From the NCBI RefSeq assembly GCF_000165125.1, contig NZ_AEIU01000063.1, positions 1-64,000 of the forward strand: a DNA stretch of 64,000 nt, written 5' to 3'. The stretch's first letter is position 1, and every line of letters begins with the position of its first letter. This document shows positions 27,053 through 36,895 of this stretch, in pieces. This DNA comes from Vibrio caribbeanicus ATCC BAA-2122. GTDB lineage: Bacteria > Pseudomonadota > Gammaproteobacteria > Enterobacterales > Vibrionaceae. The notes beneath the pieces are model-generated. The model searched no databases. It worked only from the letters and a program-made list of their open reading frames with translations, and was not told the origin of the DNA. The translations under genes and the position numbers were made by a program.

Positions 27053-27667
27053 ATGAAAAAAATTGTTTTGGGTGCAATTGCTGCACTATTTTCAATCTCA
27101 AGTTACGCTAATGACACTTATATTGCAGTAGAGCTAGGGGGAGGGTCTTACAACATCTCTGGAGAAGACTCTAATGCTAAATTTGCAAGAGATCTCGAAG
27201 ATGTCGGCTTTTTAAATATTAAATTAGGGCAATCACTAAATGAAGGCTTTAGGTACTATGGATACATTCAGCATGGCGGAGATACGACCGTTAAATATAC
27301 GTATAATAATGTCGATGTCTTTGACTACAACCTCACCACGTATGAATTTGGCTTAGGTGGTGATTATATTCATGATATTACGGACAAGTTCTATGCATTA
27401 GGTGGAGTTAACCTCGGACTTTACAAAAGTAATTTCGAGATCTCTTTTATAGGGCTTCCAACTGAAGATTCCTCAAATACAGGGATGGCTGCAGGATTAA
27501 ACCTTGGACTAGGATATAGCTTTACTGAACACTTTGGTATAGAGCTAGGCTATCGTCACACACGCTTCTCTTCTAACAAACATGAAATCAAAAAATCAGG
27601 TTACGATGTTGACCTAAGCTTTGATGCAACCAATATGGCCTACCTTAACCTAAACTACACATTCTAA
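27053..27667 (+). CDS. outer-membrane beta-barrel protein, tandem paralogue 1
   Basis: 204-residue precursor. A Sec signal peptide (MKKIVLGAIAALFSISSYA, cleavage after residue 19) is followed by alternating-strand sequence of an 8-strand OmpA-type barrel, ending in NLNYTF, a C-terminal aromatic beta-signal for BAM insertion. No periplasmic OmpA domain. Shares the motifs ELGGGSYN, LNIKLGQ, YGYIQHGGD, LGLGYSFTEHFGIELGYRH with the two genes downstream. Function unknown; small barrels of this type act in adhesion, resistance or stability. AAGAG lies before the ATG. It has its own terminator. Confidence 0.85.
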   Translation: MKKIVLGAIAALFSISSYANDTYIAVELGGGSYNISGEDSNAKFARDLEDVGFLNIKLGQSLNEGFRYYGYIQHGGDTTVKYTYNNVDVFDYNLTTYEFGLGGDYIHDITDKFYALGGVNLGLYKSNFEISFIGLPTEDSSNTGMAAGLNLGLGYSFTEHFGIELGYRHTRFSSNKHEIKKSGYDVDLSFDATNMAYLNLNYTF

Positions 27668-27679
27668 CTGGTTTAATAC

Positions 27680-27706
27680 AAAGCACAGTGCGCTGTGCTT
27701 TATTTT
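27680..27706 (+). terminator. terminator of barrel gene 1
   Basis: AAAGCACAG-TGCG-CTGTGCTTT followed by ATTTTTC. Confidence 0.85.
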
Positions 27707-27920
27707 TCTTACCTCTTTTTATTTTGCGCTTTAGTATTCACCTTATAAATTCTCTTTATAACCACTCCCCTTTATTGGCACTTTTAATACCTATTTAAAA
27801 AAATTAAAAAATAATACCTTTCTAAGTCTATATATTCCTCAGAATCGAATGTTAAAAGAACAACAGCAATGTTAAAAAAATAATAAAAAACACCGTTCTA
27901 AATGTTTTCCAGTATGATTT

Positions 27921-27952
27921 TTGTTGTAAAAAACATCATTTTTTTACAACAA
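27921..27952. repeat. 13-bp inverted repeat upstream of barrel 2
   Basis: TTGTTGTAAAAAA and TTTTTTACAACAA, perfectly complementary, separated by 6 nt (CATCAT). Confidence 0.7.
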
Positions 27953-27994
27953 GCCCTTCCCAAAACATTGTAAAAAAATGTAACCTCCCCACTA

Positions 27995-28010
27995 TTGACC
28001 AATTGGTCAA
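27995..28010. promoter_or_regulatory. 16-bp perfect palindrome over a -35 box, candidate operator
   Basis: TTGACCAATTGGTCAA. Its first half doubles as a -35 box; TATAAA follows after 15 nt. A dimeric repressor bound here would block the barrel-2 promoter. Confidence 0.6.
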
Positions 28011-28046
28011 ATGAATATAAAACATTTAAATTTAATATTACTTATT

Positions 28047-28661
28047 ATGAAAAAATTGACACTGGTTGCATTGGCAACACTATTTGCACTTCCTGTACAT
28101 GCAAATCAAACTTATATCGCTGCTGAATTAGGTGGTGGTTCTTATTCTATGTCTGGTAATTTATCAAACAAAGAAACTTTCAAGGATTTAGATGATAATG
28201 CTTTCTTCAATATCAAGCTAGGCCAAACGATCAATGAAAATATCCGCTATTATGGCTATCTTCAGCATGGGGGAGATCTCACCGTCGAGAGTAAACGTAA
28301 ACTTCCAGGTATTGGGACAGTGACGGACCTAAAAGTAAACCTAACAACATACGAAGCTGGTTTAGGCGGTGATTATCTATATCACTTTACCAACCAGTTT
28401 TACGCCATCGCTGGTGCAAATGTCGGGGTTTATAAAAGTGAACTAGAAGTTGAAGCCAAAGGTCACGAAAAAGACTTCTCAAATACTGGCCTTTCTGCTG
28501 GTGCTAACTTAGGTTTGGGTTACGCATTTACGGACCATTTTGGTATGGAAATCGGCTACCGTCATACGCATTTCTTCAGCAATGATTTTGACTACATTGG
28601 CGCAACTCTCGAATTTGATGCCTCCAATATGGGTTACCTTAACCTGAACTACAAGTTCTAA
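28047..28661 (+). CDS. outer-membrane beta-barrel protein, tandem paralogue 2
   Basis: 204 residues from the ATG at 28047, which opens the signal peptide MKKLTLVALATLFALPVHA. An in-frame ATG 12 codons upstream lies over the presumed promoter and would spoil the signal peptide, so it is rejected. The mature barrel is closely related to paralogue 1 (ELGGGSYSMSG, NIKLGQTINENIRYYGYLQHGGD, LGLGYAFTDHFGMEIGYRHTHF) and ends in NLNYKF. Differences concentrate in what should be the surface loops. No good Shine-Dalgarno sequence. Preceded by a palindromic candidate operator; followed by its own terminator. Confidence 0.83.
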   Translation: MKKLTLVALATLFALPVHANQTYIAAELGGGSYSMSGNLSNKETFKDLDDNAFFNIKLGQTINENIRYYGYLQHGGDLTVESKRKLPGIGTVTDLKVNLTTYEAGLGGDYLYHFTNQFYAIAGANVGVYKSELEVEAKGHEKDFSNTGLSAGANLGLGYAFTDHFGMEIGYRHTHFFSNDFDYIGATLEFDASNMGYLNLNYKF

Positions 28662-28969
28662 TTCCCCTCCCCACCGAAGGCACAGACACTGCACTGTGCC
28701 TTTTATAATACCCTCTTTAAATTGACTCTTTTAAAAATTGCACTTCTCATAAAAACTTATACTAAACAAGAACTTAAACAATATCTTCAACTTTATTAAT
28801 ATAAATTTATTTTCGTTTTTAGCTCTTTAATTTTTCAAATGATAGGGTTTTAAAGGTGAAAGGCGTTCTGTCCAGCGCCCACATTCTATTGCGTTACGCT
28901 GCTTGCGTTAAAACAAATGCCAAGCAAAAAATTTCATCATCTTGTAAGTGAATAGCTAAGAATCATATT
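28662..28969. other. barrel 2 to barrel 3 intergenic region (308 nt)
   Basis: Contains the barrel-2 terminator, then AT-rich sequence and a more GC-rich patch (about 28855-28925). No gene or clear repeat seen. Confidence 0.5.
28677..28704 (+). terminator. terminator of barrel gene 2
   Basis: AAGGCACAG pairs with CTGTGCCTT around an 8-nt loop, ending in TTTT. Confidence 0.8.
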
Positions 28970-29593
28970 ATGAAAAAAACGTTACTCCTCACTGCTGCAG
29001 TCTTCTGTGCGCCCTCGTTTGCAAACCAAAATTACATGGCTTTAGAGCTTGGTGCCGGAGAGTACAATATGTCTGGAAATCTTTACGATGCGACCAAAAA
29101 GCACAGTAAAGAAATCAAAGAAACTGGCCTTATTGGTTTAAAAGCGGGTCGTTATTTAAATGAAAATATCCGAGTTTACGGCTATCTTCAAGCAAACCCT
29201 GGCACCGAAATTGATCATCTAGGATATGACGGTAGAAGTAGGGTCAAAGAAAAACATGATGCTGCTGAACTTGGTGCAGGTGCGGATTACCTTCATCATA
29301 TCACCAAACAGTTTTACCTACTCAGCGGTGCCAACCTTGGTATTTACAGAGATGAAATGGAGTACTCTTTTGATGGTGGTGCAGAAAAAGCAAAAGACAA
29401 AAACACCGGTGCTGTCTTGGGCGCTAACCTAGGAATGGGCTACCACTTTACAGAAAAATTCAGTATGGAACTGGGGTACCGTTACAGCCACTACATCAAT
29501 AACGAGCACGACTTTTATATAAATGGTCAAAAAGCCACAATCAATTTTGATGGCAGCCATGTTGGCTACGTAAATGCAAGCTACTCATTCTAA
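28970..29593 (+). CDS. outer-membrane beta-barrel protein, tandem paralogue 3
   Basis: 207 residues: signal peptide MKKTLLLTAAVFCAPSFA, then a barrel sharing the block LGAGEYNMSGNL, LNENIRVYGYLQ, YLHHITKQFYLLSGANLGIY, MGYHFTEKFSMELGYRYSHY with paralogues 1 and 2, ending in NASYSF. It is the most divergent of the three, with a longer acidic/basic first loop. The three lie in the same direction with separate terminators, so they are separate transcription units from old duplications. Next to a membrane-bound ToxR-like regulator. Confidence 0.84.
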   Translation: MKKTLLLTAAVFCAPSFANQNYMALELGAGEYNMSGNLYDATKKHSKEIKETGLIGLKAGRYLNENIRVYGYLQANPGTEIDHLGYDGRSRVKEKHDAAELGAGADYLHHITKQFYLLSGANLGIYRDEMEYSFDGGAEKAKDKNTGAVLGANLGMGYHFTEKFSMELGYRYSHYINNEHDFYINGQKATINFDGSHVGYVNASYSF

Positions 29594-29601
29594 GTAGAAA
29601 G

Positions 29602-29625
29602 AAGGTGTGGTAACCACCACACCTT
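29602..29625 (+). terminator. terminator-like hairpin after barrel gene 3
   Basis: A 10-bp stem, AAGGTGTGGT with ACCACACCTT, loop AACC; the T-run is weak (TATTG). Confidence 0.7.
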
Positions 29626-29759
29626 TATTGACAAGCTCATTAACCAGTTATCCAACCGACTTATCTTTACCTCTCGCACACATAACAATAACCATACGAT
29701 TAAAATAAGTATCCGTTATTCTGCTAGAATCCTAGTATACGCTTTTAAACTCTCACTGT

Positions 29760-31259
29760 ATGAATATCCTAGAACAAGCCTTAGTACAAAGCTGTAATAT
29801 AGCTATTGCCGATCTTATCTATAAGCCTACGGAAAAAGCACTATATGCAGGTGAAGAAAAAGTATTACTCGAGCCGAGAAACTTAGCTCTACTTGAAATG
29901 CTGCTGATGCGAGTCGGGCAGCCAACCTCGATAGAAGAGTTTATCGAATCAGTATGGGAAAGCCAATACGTATCAAAAAACGTCGTCACCAATCGTATTA
30001 GTTTACTCCGCACACTTTTTCGGCAACATTCCCAGCATGGAGAGCCAACAGAAATTCTCGTTACTTATCCTAAACGAGGTTATTATCTCGCCGAGAGTCA
30101 TGTACGATTGCTACGTACGACATTAGAAACGGCTCCTTTCAGTCAAGATGTTCACCAAAGCCAAAAAGCAAAAAACAAACGTTTTAGGACCAGTTATGTC
30201 GCATTAGCCATAAGTTTCTTAATTATTGCCGTAATGTCGATTGTCAATATTAATAAAAATGATAACACGGTGGTAACAACCCCATACTACCCCCAAGTCA
30301 ACCTTCTACTTGATGTCATTAACTATCAAGATGATCAACTAGTTAATTTGAGCCGTAAGTTAAAAACTCTGCTTCTGTATAGCCAAAGTCGCTTTCCGTA
30401 TACCAAATTATCTAATATGAGTTCCCCCAGTTACTATCTTGACAACTTGTTAGTAAAACACCAGTTTCCCGGCTCTACCGTCAATAGCGATAGTGACTAT
30501 CACCTCTCATTTAATCTTTGGCAAACGGATCAGGGTATCGTCAAACTTGAAACTATGCTGCATCATTCATCTTCGGGTAGAGCTGCGTGGCGAAAGGTAT
30601 ATCAAGCCTATCCATCATCTCTCACAGACACAGTTAACCAAATTAATTCAGATTTAAGCCAGTACTTTAAGCTTCCTGCTCCAATAAAGCCTCTATCGTC
30701 AAAGTTACTGTCTTCGATGAATCCTGATACTCCCCCCAATATCGAAGCACTTTCTAATCGTGAACTGTCTATTGTCGAATTACAATATTACACCCGACAA
30801 CTACTATTTACTGATATCGATAATGAAACACTGAAAAAATGGATTGAAATCGTTAAGAGGAATACATCGACTCCGATTCCTGACCTCTATATGCAGTTGG
30901 CTCTGCTCGCGTTTCAAAACGGAGAAAAAGAGCAAAGCAAACGCATCTTACAAAATGAATACATCAATGACATTCCTGATAATGCCTTAGCACTTATGAT
31001 GAGAGCTAACCTAGCGAAAAGAAACGGAAATAGTGGATTGTTTGTCAGTGATTACTTAAAAACAATGTCGGCATTAACCAGTACAGTTCAGCCAGAGAAA
31101 GTATTTTTACATTACTCAAGATCTGATAGGCAGAAGGCCTGCGAAAAACTCTGGCAAGACGCACTACCAAAAGTGAACCTGACCGATTCTACCGAAATCG
31201 GCTCAAGCATAAGTATGTTCTGTGATATGAGAAATATGACTGAGGAGATTTATCAATAA
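29760..31259 (+). CDS. membrane-bound winged-helix regulator, ToxR/CadC-like
   Basis: 499 residues, a one-component sensor-regulator layout. N-terminal OmpR-type winged-helix domain at about residues 12-113 (LLEPRNLALLEMLL, VVTNRISLLRTLF recognition helix, TYPKRGYYL wing); one membrane segment at about 145-163; a periplasmic domain of about 335 residues. The last third is helical and TPR-like (YMQLALLAFQNGEKEQSKRI), and two cysteines near residues 461 and 488 could form a disulfide as in ToxR and CadC. It has no ToxS-like partner gene. No good ribosome-binding site precedes the ATG. It follows three barrel genes, which are plausible targets; that link is inference. Distinct from the true toxR at 35468. 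Confidence 0.85.
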   Translation: MNILEQALVQSCNIAIADLIYKPTEKALYAGEEKVLLEPRNLALLEMLLMRVGQPTSIEEFIESVWESQYVSKNVVTNRISLLRTLFRQHSQHGEPTEILVTYPKRGYYLAESHVRLLRTTLETAPFSQDVHQSQKAKNKRFRTSYVALAISFLIIAVMSIVNINKNDNTVVTTPYYPQVNLLLDVINYQDDQLVNLSRKLKTLLLYSQSRFPYTKLSNMSSPSYYLDNLLVKHQFPGSTVNSDSDYHLSFNLWQTDQGIVKLETMLHHSSSGRAAWRKVYQAYPSSLTDTVNQINSDLSQYFKLPAPIKPLSSKLLSSMNPDTPPNIEALSNRELSIVELQYYTRQLLFTDIDNETLKKWIEIVKRNTSTPIPDLYMQLALLAFQNGEKEQSKRILQNEYINDIPDNALALMMRANLAKRNGNSGLFVSDYLKTMSALTSTVQPEKVFLHYSRSDRQKACEKLWQDALPKVNLTDSTEIGSSISMFCDMRNMTEEIYQ

Positions 31260-31266
31260 TCTCCTC
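31242..31266 (+). terminator. terminator-like hairpin overlapping the regulator stop codon
   Basis: GAGGAGATT pairs with AATCTCCTC around a 7-nt loop that abuts the TAA; only two Ts follow. Confidence 0.45.
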
Positions 31267-31296
31267 TTAAGCCCAGTTCAATTGAGTATACAGGAA

Positions 31297-32253
31297 CTAT
31301 GATTTAACTAACTCAGACATCAACTCTATATGAATGTCATCATCGTTTAGACAAGGAATATAGGTAAACTGCTCTCCCCCACTTTCGAGGAAGATTTCGC
31401 TGCACTGGTCGGAGATTTCTTCCAGTGTCTCGAGACAATCAACGGAAAAAGCAGGAGTTATCACATCAAGACGCTTTATCCCTTTATTAGGTAACGTTTC
31501 TAGCGTTTTATCAGTGTAAGGCTGTAGCCACTCTTCTCGACCAAACCGAGACTGATATGTCATGCCAATTTGCTCGGACTTCAAACCAAGTTCTCTAGCT
31601 AAAAGATTTGTCGTTTGTTCACAATGATCTGGGTAAATATCACCATTATCAGCATATCGTTTTGGTATGCCATGATAGGAACAAAGCAAATAATCGCCTT
31701 GTCCTTTTTCTTGCCATGACTTTCGGACACTGTTAGCAAGCGCTTTAATATACAAGGGATGATGGTGATAATTGCGTATAAATTGATAGCTAGGAATAAC
31801 GGCCATCTTTTTAAATGCCTTGGTAATGCCGTCTGATACTGCTGCCGTTGTTGTCCCTGAATATTGAGGAAAGAGCGGTAAAACAATGACTTCCTCTACT
31901 CCTTTTTCCATCAAGGCTTCAAACCCAGTCTGGATGCTTGGATTGCCATAGGTCATACCCAATTCTACGGGTAATTCAATTAAAGAGGAGAGTTTTTCAG
32001 CCTGCCGTTTGGAATAAACCATCAAGGGCGATCCCCCCTCCATCCACACGGATTGATACAGCTTTGCGACCTTAGGAGAGCGGATAGGTAGGATCACACC
32101 ATGCAAAATTGGACACCACAACCACCGGGTGAGATCAACCACCCTATGGTCATGAAGAAATTGGCTGAGAAACTTTTTTACTGCGGGAGCGGTCGGAGAG
32201 TCTGGGGTGCCCAAATTGACCAGTAACACACCTTTCTTGTTATTATTTTGCAT
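31297..32253 (-). CDS. hemH: ferrochelatase
   Basis: Inserts ferrous iron into protoporphyrin IX, the last step of haem synthesis, at the inner membrane. 318 residues. Starts [20 protein letters not shown]; conserved active-site region [15 protein letters not shown] near residue 193 (the His of SYHG) and [12 protein letters not shown] near residue 260. Convergent with the ToxR-like regulator and downstream of adk. The adk terminator lies between, so it probably has its own promoter. Confidence 0.95.
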   Translation of the reverse strand: MQNNNKKGVLLVNLGTPDSPTAPAVKKFLSQFLHDHRVVDLTRWLWCPILHGVILPIRSPKVAKLYQSVWMEGGSPLMVYSKRQAEKLSSLIELPVELGMTYGNPSIQTGFEALMEKGVEEVIVLPLFPQYSGTTTAAVSDGITKAFKKMAVIPSYQFIRNYHHHPLYIKALANSVRKSWQEKGQGDYLLCSYHGIPKRYADNGDIYPDHCEQTTNLLARELGLKSEQIGMTYQSRFGREEWLQPYTDKTLETLPNKGIKRLDVITPAFSVDCLETLEEISDQCSEIFLESGGEQFTYIPCLNDDDIHIELMSELVKS

Positions 32254-32320
32254 AGTTCCACTTCATCAAATAAATTAGAGCTTACGACACTTTAACGCTT
32301 GCCGATCATTAAATGCAAAC

Positions 32321-32343
32321 AAAAAAGCGACCTAAAGGTCGCT
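32321..32343 (-). terminator. terminator of adk
   Basis: On the minus strand AGCGACC-TTTA-GGTCGCT followed by TTTTTTG. Confidence 0.88.
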
Positions 32344-32377
32344 TGGAATATAAATTATCGGTCAACAGAACTTAGCC

Positions 32378-33049
<672 letters not shown>

Positions 33050-33265
33050 TCATACCGAAATATACTTTGAGCGCATAATATCGTCACAATAGATTTCGCT
33101 ATAACTCTTGTTTGAATGGGGTTGGGTAAACTCCGAACTTCCCGAGCGAATAAGTCTACCACATAAATTTAGATGAAGGGCGTGGATTAGACTTGAAGAA
33201 TGTTCTAAAGCTCAAATTTGATGAAAACTGAATGGATAAAAAAGAGTGTAAAACTAAAAATAAAT

Positions 33266-33288
33266 AAAGCCCACCTAAGATGGGCTTT
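33266..33288 (-). terminator. terminator of htpG
   Basis: AAAGCCCA pairs with TGGGCTTT around a 7-nt loop; on the minus strand it is followed by ATTTATTTTTAG. Confidence 0.75.
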
Positions 33289-33300
33289 ATTCACTGTGCA

Positions 33301-35205
33301 TTAATGCTTAGAGAGCAGCGAGTTCATTGCTCCTAAGAATTGAGAAGGATCAGTCATTGAACCACGCTCAGCCAACATGGCTTGACCGAGTAGAACTTCA
33401 ACCCAACGACCAAAGGCTTCTTCATCTGCCTCATCAGCCATTCGCTTGACCAATTCATGTTCTGGATTGATTTCAAAAATATACTTAACCTCAGGAGCAG
33501 CTTGGCCTGCTGCTTCGAGAAGCTTAGCCATCTGAGTGCCCATTTCAAAATCATCTGTGACCACAACAGCTGGCGTTGTTGCTAGTTTAAAGGTGGTACG
33601 AACCTCTTTGACACGATCGCCCAAGTACTCTTTGGTGCGCTCAACAACCGTTTTAAACTCTTCCTCTGTCTCTTTTTGCTTTTCTTTCTCTGCTTCGTCT
33701 TCAAAACTGCTAAGATCAAGGCCAGCCTTAGTGATAGATTGGAATTGCTTACCATCGAACTCCGTTAAGTAGTTCATTAACCACTCATCAATACGGTCAT
33801 ACATCAAAACAACTTCGATGCCCTTAGCCTTAAATTGTTCAAGGTGTGGACTATTTTTTGCCGCCGCATAGCTATCTGCAGTGAGGTAATAAATTTTATC
33901 CTGACCTTCTTTCATTCTCTCTACATAAGACGCTAAGCCCACAGTCTGATCTTGAGATTCTTTCTCTGTAGAAGCAAAACGAAGCAACGCGGCAACCTTC
34001 TCTTTGTTGCTCATGTCTTCAGCCGGTCCCTCTTTTAACACCTGACCAAACTCTTTCCAAAACGAGAGATATTTATCTTCATCATTTTTTGCCAGACGCT
34101 CTAACATGGTTAAAACACGTTTTGTACAGGCATTTCTTAGCGACTGAGTTACTTTGTTGTCTTGTAAGATTTCACGCGAAACATTTAAAGGTAGGTCATT
34201 AGAATCAATTAAACCGCGAATAAAGCGCAAGTAAGAAGGCATAAATTGCTCTGCGTCATCCATAATGAACACACGCTGTACATAGAGCTTTAATCCTGAT
34301 TTATGGTCGCGATTCATCATATCCCATGGTGCTTTTGCTGGGATGTAAAGAAGACTTGTATAGTCGTTTTTACCTTCAACTCGGTTATGACTCCAAGTCA
34401 GAGGATCCGCAAAATCATGAGAAACATGCTTATAAAACTCTTGGTATTCTTCTTCGGTAATATCAGATTTATTACGAGTCCATAATGCTTGAGCTTTGTT
34501 TATTTGTTCCCATTTCTTTTCTTCAGTCTCGTTTCCTTCATCATCACGAACAACAGTCTGAATAGAAACAGGGATTCCGATATGATCAGAGTATTTGCCT
34601 ATAACTTCACGCAAACGCCACTCATTTAGGAATTCTTTTCCTTCTTCACGCATGTGAAGAATAATGTCGGTGCCACGCGTTTCCTTGTTTATGTCCTCAA
34701 TGGTGTACTCACCTTCACCAGCAGAGTGCCATTGAACCGCTTGATTTGTATCAAAACCTGCAGCACGAGTGCGTACTGTTACAGCATCAGCAACAATAAA
34801 TGCAGAGTAAAAACCGACCCCAAACTGGCCGATCAATTGGGAATCTTTAGACTGATCTTCAGAAAGCTTCGAGAAGAAATCTGCTGTGCCAGATTTAGCA
34901 ATGGTTCCCAAGTGTTCAATTACATCTTCACGACTCATACCAATACCATTGTCTGAAATAGTCAGGGTATTGTTCTCTTCGTTCACTGAGAGTTTCACGC
35001 CAAGCTCTGCATCTCCTTGATAAAGCTCTGGATTAGATAGAGCTTGGAAACGTAGCTTGTCTGCAGCATCTGAGGAATTCGAAATTAACTCACGCAGAAA
35101 GATTTCTTTATTCGAGTAAAGAGAATGAATCATAAGGTGAAGTAATTGTTTTACTTCAGATTGAAAGCCGCGAGTTTCTTTATTTTGGGTAGCTGTTTCG
35201 CTCAT
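33301..35205 (-). CDS. htpG: Hsp90-family chaperone
   Basis: ATP-dependent chaperone of the Hsp90 family. 634 residues. N-terminal ATPase motifs: [43 protein letters not shown] and [11 protein letters not shown]; middle domain with [11 protein letters not shown]-terminal dimerisation domain intact. Divergent from toxR with 262 nt between, and a possible sigma-32 promoter in that gap. In V. cholerae the same head-to-head layout has been linked to inverse heat-shock control of toxR. Confidence 0.97.
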   Translation of the reverse strand: MSETATQNKETRGFQSEVKQLLHLMIHSLYSNKEIFLRELISNSSDAADKLRFQALSNPELYQGDAELGVKLSVNEENNTLTISDNGIGMSREDVIEHLGTIAKSGTADFFSKLSEDQSKDSQLIGQFGVGFYSAFIVADAVTVRTRAAGFDTNQAVQWHSAGEGEYTIEDINKETRGTDIILHMREEGKEFLNEWRLREVIGKYSDHIGIPVSIQTVVRDDEGNETEEKKWEQINKAQALWTRNKSDITEEEYQEFYKHVSHDFADPLTWSHNRVEGKNDYTSLLYIPAKAPWDMMNRDHKSGLKLYVQRVFIMDDAEQFMPSYLRFIRGLIDSNDLPLNVSREILQDNKVTQSLRNACTKRVLTMLERLAKNDEDKYLSFWKEFGQVLKEGPAEDMSNKEKVAALLRFASTEKESQDQTVGLASYVERMKEGQDKIYYLTADSYAAAKNSPHLEQFKAKGIEVVLMYDRIDEWLMNYLTEFDGKQFQSITKAGLDLSSFEDEAEKEKQKETEEEFKTVVERTKEYLGDRVKEVRTTFKLATTPAVVVTDDFEMGTQMAKLLEAAGQAAPEVKYIFEINPEHELVKRMADEADEEAFGRWVEVLLGQAMLAERGSMTDPSQFLGAMNSLLSKH

Positions 35206-35283
35206 GATAACTCCATAATTTCTATATTAATCAGACCAATAACTAACATGATTAAAGAAAGATGGTCTAAATCTACGGTTTAA

Positions 35284-35310
35284 CATGAGGGTGACAATTG
35301 TAAATTCAAG
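35284..35310 (-). promoter_or_regulatory. possible sigma-32 promoter of htpG
   Basis: Minus strand reads CTTGAAT, a 12-nt gap, CCCTCATG: good -35, fair -10 against CTTGAAA-N13-CCCCATNT. About 80 nt upstream of the htpG ATG. Confidence 0.5.
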
Positions 35311-35467
35311 GTCAACAATCGTAAAAACAATGTTTTTTTTGTTTTAGATTGACTATCCTAGCCAATATAAAAATGTCAAAAAATATAAAGCATCTAATTT
35401 AGGTGTCTAAAATTAACAAAAAAAACAATCTAATCATCTGAAATTACTTACAAAGTGGCCACAATAA

Positions 35468-36328
35468 ATGAGTAACATAGGTACTAAGTTTAATCTTGCT
35501 AACAGATTTACCTTTGATCCCAATACAAACTCACTAATCGATAGGGAGGTTGATAATGAGTTAATTCGCTTGGGCAGTAATGAAAGCCGTATATTGCTGT
35601 TACTATGTGAGAAACCCAGTGAGATTATTGCTCGAAATGAATTGCATGATTTTGTTTGGCGTAAGCAAGGGTTTGAGGTCGATGATTCAAGCTTGACCCA
35701 AGCTATATCTACGTTGAGAAAACTACTAAAAGACTCAACCAAGTCTCCTATGTTTGTAAAAACGGTTCCTAAACGAGGTTATCAGCTAATCTGCTCAGTC
35801 GAGCGAACCATTCCATTAATGAGTGGTGACAAAAATACTGAAGACCCCGTTAACAACACAGAATCAGAAAGTGATGGGACATCAAGCATAGAAAAAACGA
35901 TTGAAATTAAAAGTACGACTGAACAACATTCAGCAGCGAGCCCCCTCCCACTAGCTCGTGATAAGTCTAAAACCAGCTTAATGACCAAAATCATGATAAT
36001 CGCTACGGTATTAGTGCCATTATGCGTGATTTTGTTCACTAATCCAGCAGAGTCAACATTCAGACAATTGGGTATTTTTGATAGTATTCCGGTCAAAACG
36101 CCTCTCAACCATCCTGATCTGACAAAGTGGTACCCATCGATTGAGCAATGCGTCAAAAAGTATCACAAAGTCCACTCTGAAGAATTAGCCCCAATCGAAG
36201 TGATAGCAACAGGGGGACAAAACAATCAACTGATACTTAACTATATACACTCCCTTGAATATTCAGGTGAGAATATATCTCTACGTATTTACGCCGAGCA
36301 ACAAGACTTAACTAAAGTGTGCCAATAA
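35468..36328 (+). CDS. toxR: transmembrane transcriptional regulator ToxR
   Basis: Inner-membrane regulator that activates or represses outer-membrane porin genes and, in pathogens, virulence genes. 286 residues: winged-helix DNA-binding domain at about 12-112 (LGSNESRILLLLCEKPSEII, WRKQGFEVDDSSLTQAISTLRK, VKTVPKRGYQLI); low-complexity acidic linker (120-170); one membrane segment at about 173-190; periplasmic domain with two cysteines at 228 and 285, the positions expected for the ToxR disulfide. Start gives the usual Vibrio length. toxS follows after 12 nt. Confidence 0.95.
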   Translation: MSNIGTKFNLANRFTFDPNTNSLIDREVDNELIRLGSNESRILLLLCEKPSEIIARNELHDFVWRKQGFEVDDSSLTQAISTLRKLLKDSTKSPMFVKTVPKRGYQLICSVERTIPLMSGDKNTEDPVNNTESESDGTSSIEKTIEIKSTTEQHSAASPLPLARDKSKTSLMTKIMIIATVLVPLCVILFTNPAESTFRQLGIFDSIPVKTPLNHPDLTKWYPSIEQCVKKYHKVHSEELAPIEVIATGGQNNQLILNYIHSLEYSGENISLRIYAEQQDLTKVCQ

Positions 36329-36340
36329 AGGGGTAAAAAT

Positions 36341-36856
36341 ATGAACCAAAGATTTGCAGCTGGCATACTTACTTTATCCGTTCTCTTCAGTGCATGGCTG
36401 TACTGGGGAAGTGATTTGAAAGTAGAGCAAGTGCTAACGTCAAACGAGTGGCAATCAAAGATGGTCACTCTCATTGTTGAGCCACTGAATGATGATACTG
36501 TCGGTCCTTTAAGAAAGGTTGATGTTGTATCAAACGTAAAATACTTGCCAAACAAAACCTATATCCGTGTTGCGACTGTACGCCTATACCCCGAAAATGA
36601 TGCTCAAGAGAGCGTTATAAATATCTCTGAAACTGGAGAATGGGATATTAGTGATAACTATTTATTGGTCTCTCCAACAGAATTTAAAGATGTTTCCTCT
36701 CCGCAAACTAAAGATTTTACTAAAGAACAACTGGAACTGATTACTCAGCTCTTCAAAATGGATGCAGAACAAAGTAGACGTATTGACATAGTCAACGATA
36801 AAACTCTACTTTTAACAAGCTTAAGCCATGGTTCAACGGTATTATCGACAAACTAA
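36341..36856 (+). CDS. toxS: ToxR-stabilising membrane protein ToxS
   Basis: ToxS binds the ToxR periplasmic domain and protects it from proteolysis. 171 residues: short cytoplasmic start, membrane segment at about 7-24 (AAGILTLSVLFSAWLYWG), then a periplasmic domain containing SNEWQSKMVTLIV, conserved in the family. Co-transcribed with toxR. Confidence 0.93.
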   Translation: MNQRFAAGILTLSVLFSAWLYWGSDLKVEQVLTSNEWQSKMVTLIVEPLNDDTVGPLRKVDVVSNVKYLPNKTYIRVATVRLYPENDAQESVINISETGEWDISDNYLLVSPTEFKDVSSPQTKDFTKEQLELITQLFKMDAEQSRRIDIVNDKTLLLTSLSHGSTVLSTN

Positions 36857-36860
36857 AATA

Positions 36861-36880
36861 AGGGAGCTCTATGGCTCCCT
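36861..36880. terminator. hairpin after toxRS
   Basis: AGGGAGC pairs with GCTCCCT around 6 nt. The plus-strand side lacks a T-run, so it may only partly stop toxRS transcription into the permease gene. Confidence 0.5.
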
Positions 36881-36895
36881 ATGTGAAAGATTCTA

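Larger units (their letters stand above)
27668..28046. other. barrel 1 to barrel 2 intergenic region (379 nt)
   Basis: Very AT-rich. Holds the barrel-1 terminator, repeated AATGTTAAAA and TTGTAAAAAA words, a 13-bp inverted repeat (27921-27952) and a 16-bp palindrome (27995-28010). This looks like a loaded control region rather than spacer. Confidence 0.6.
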
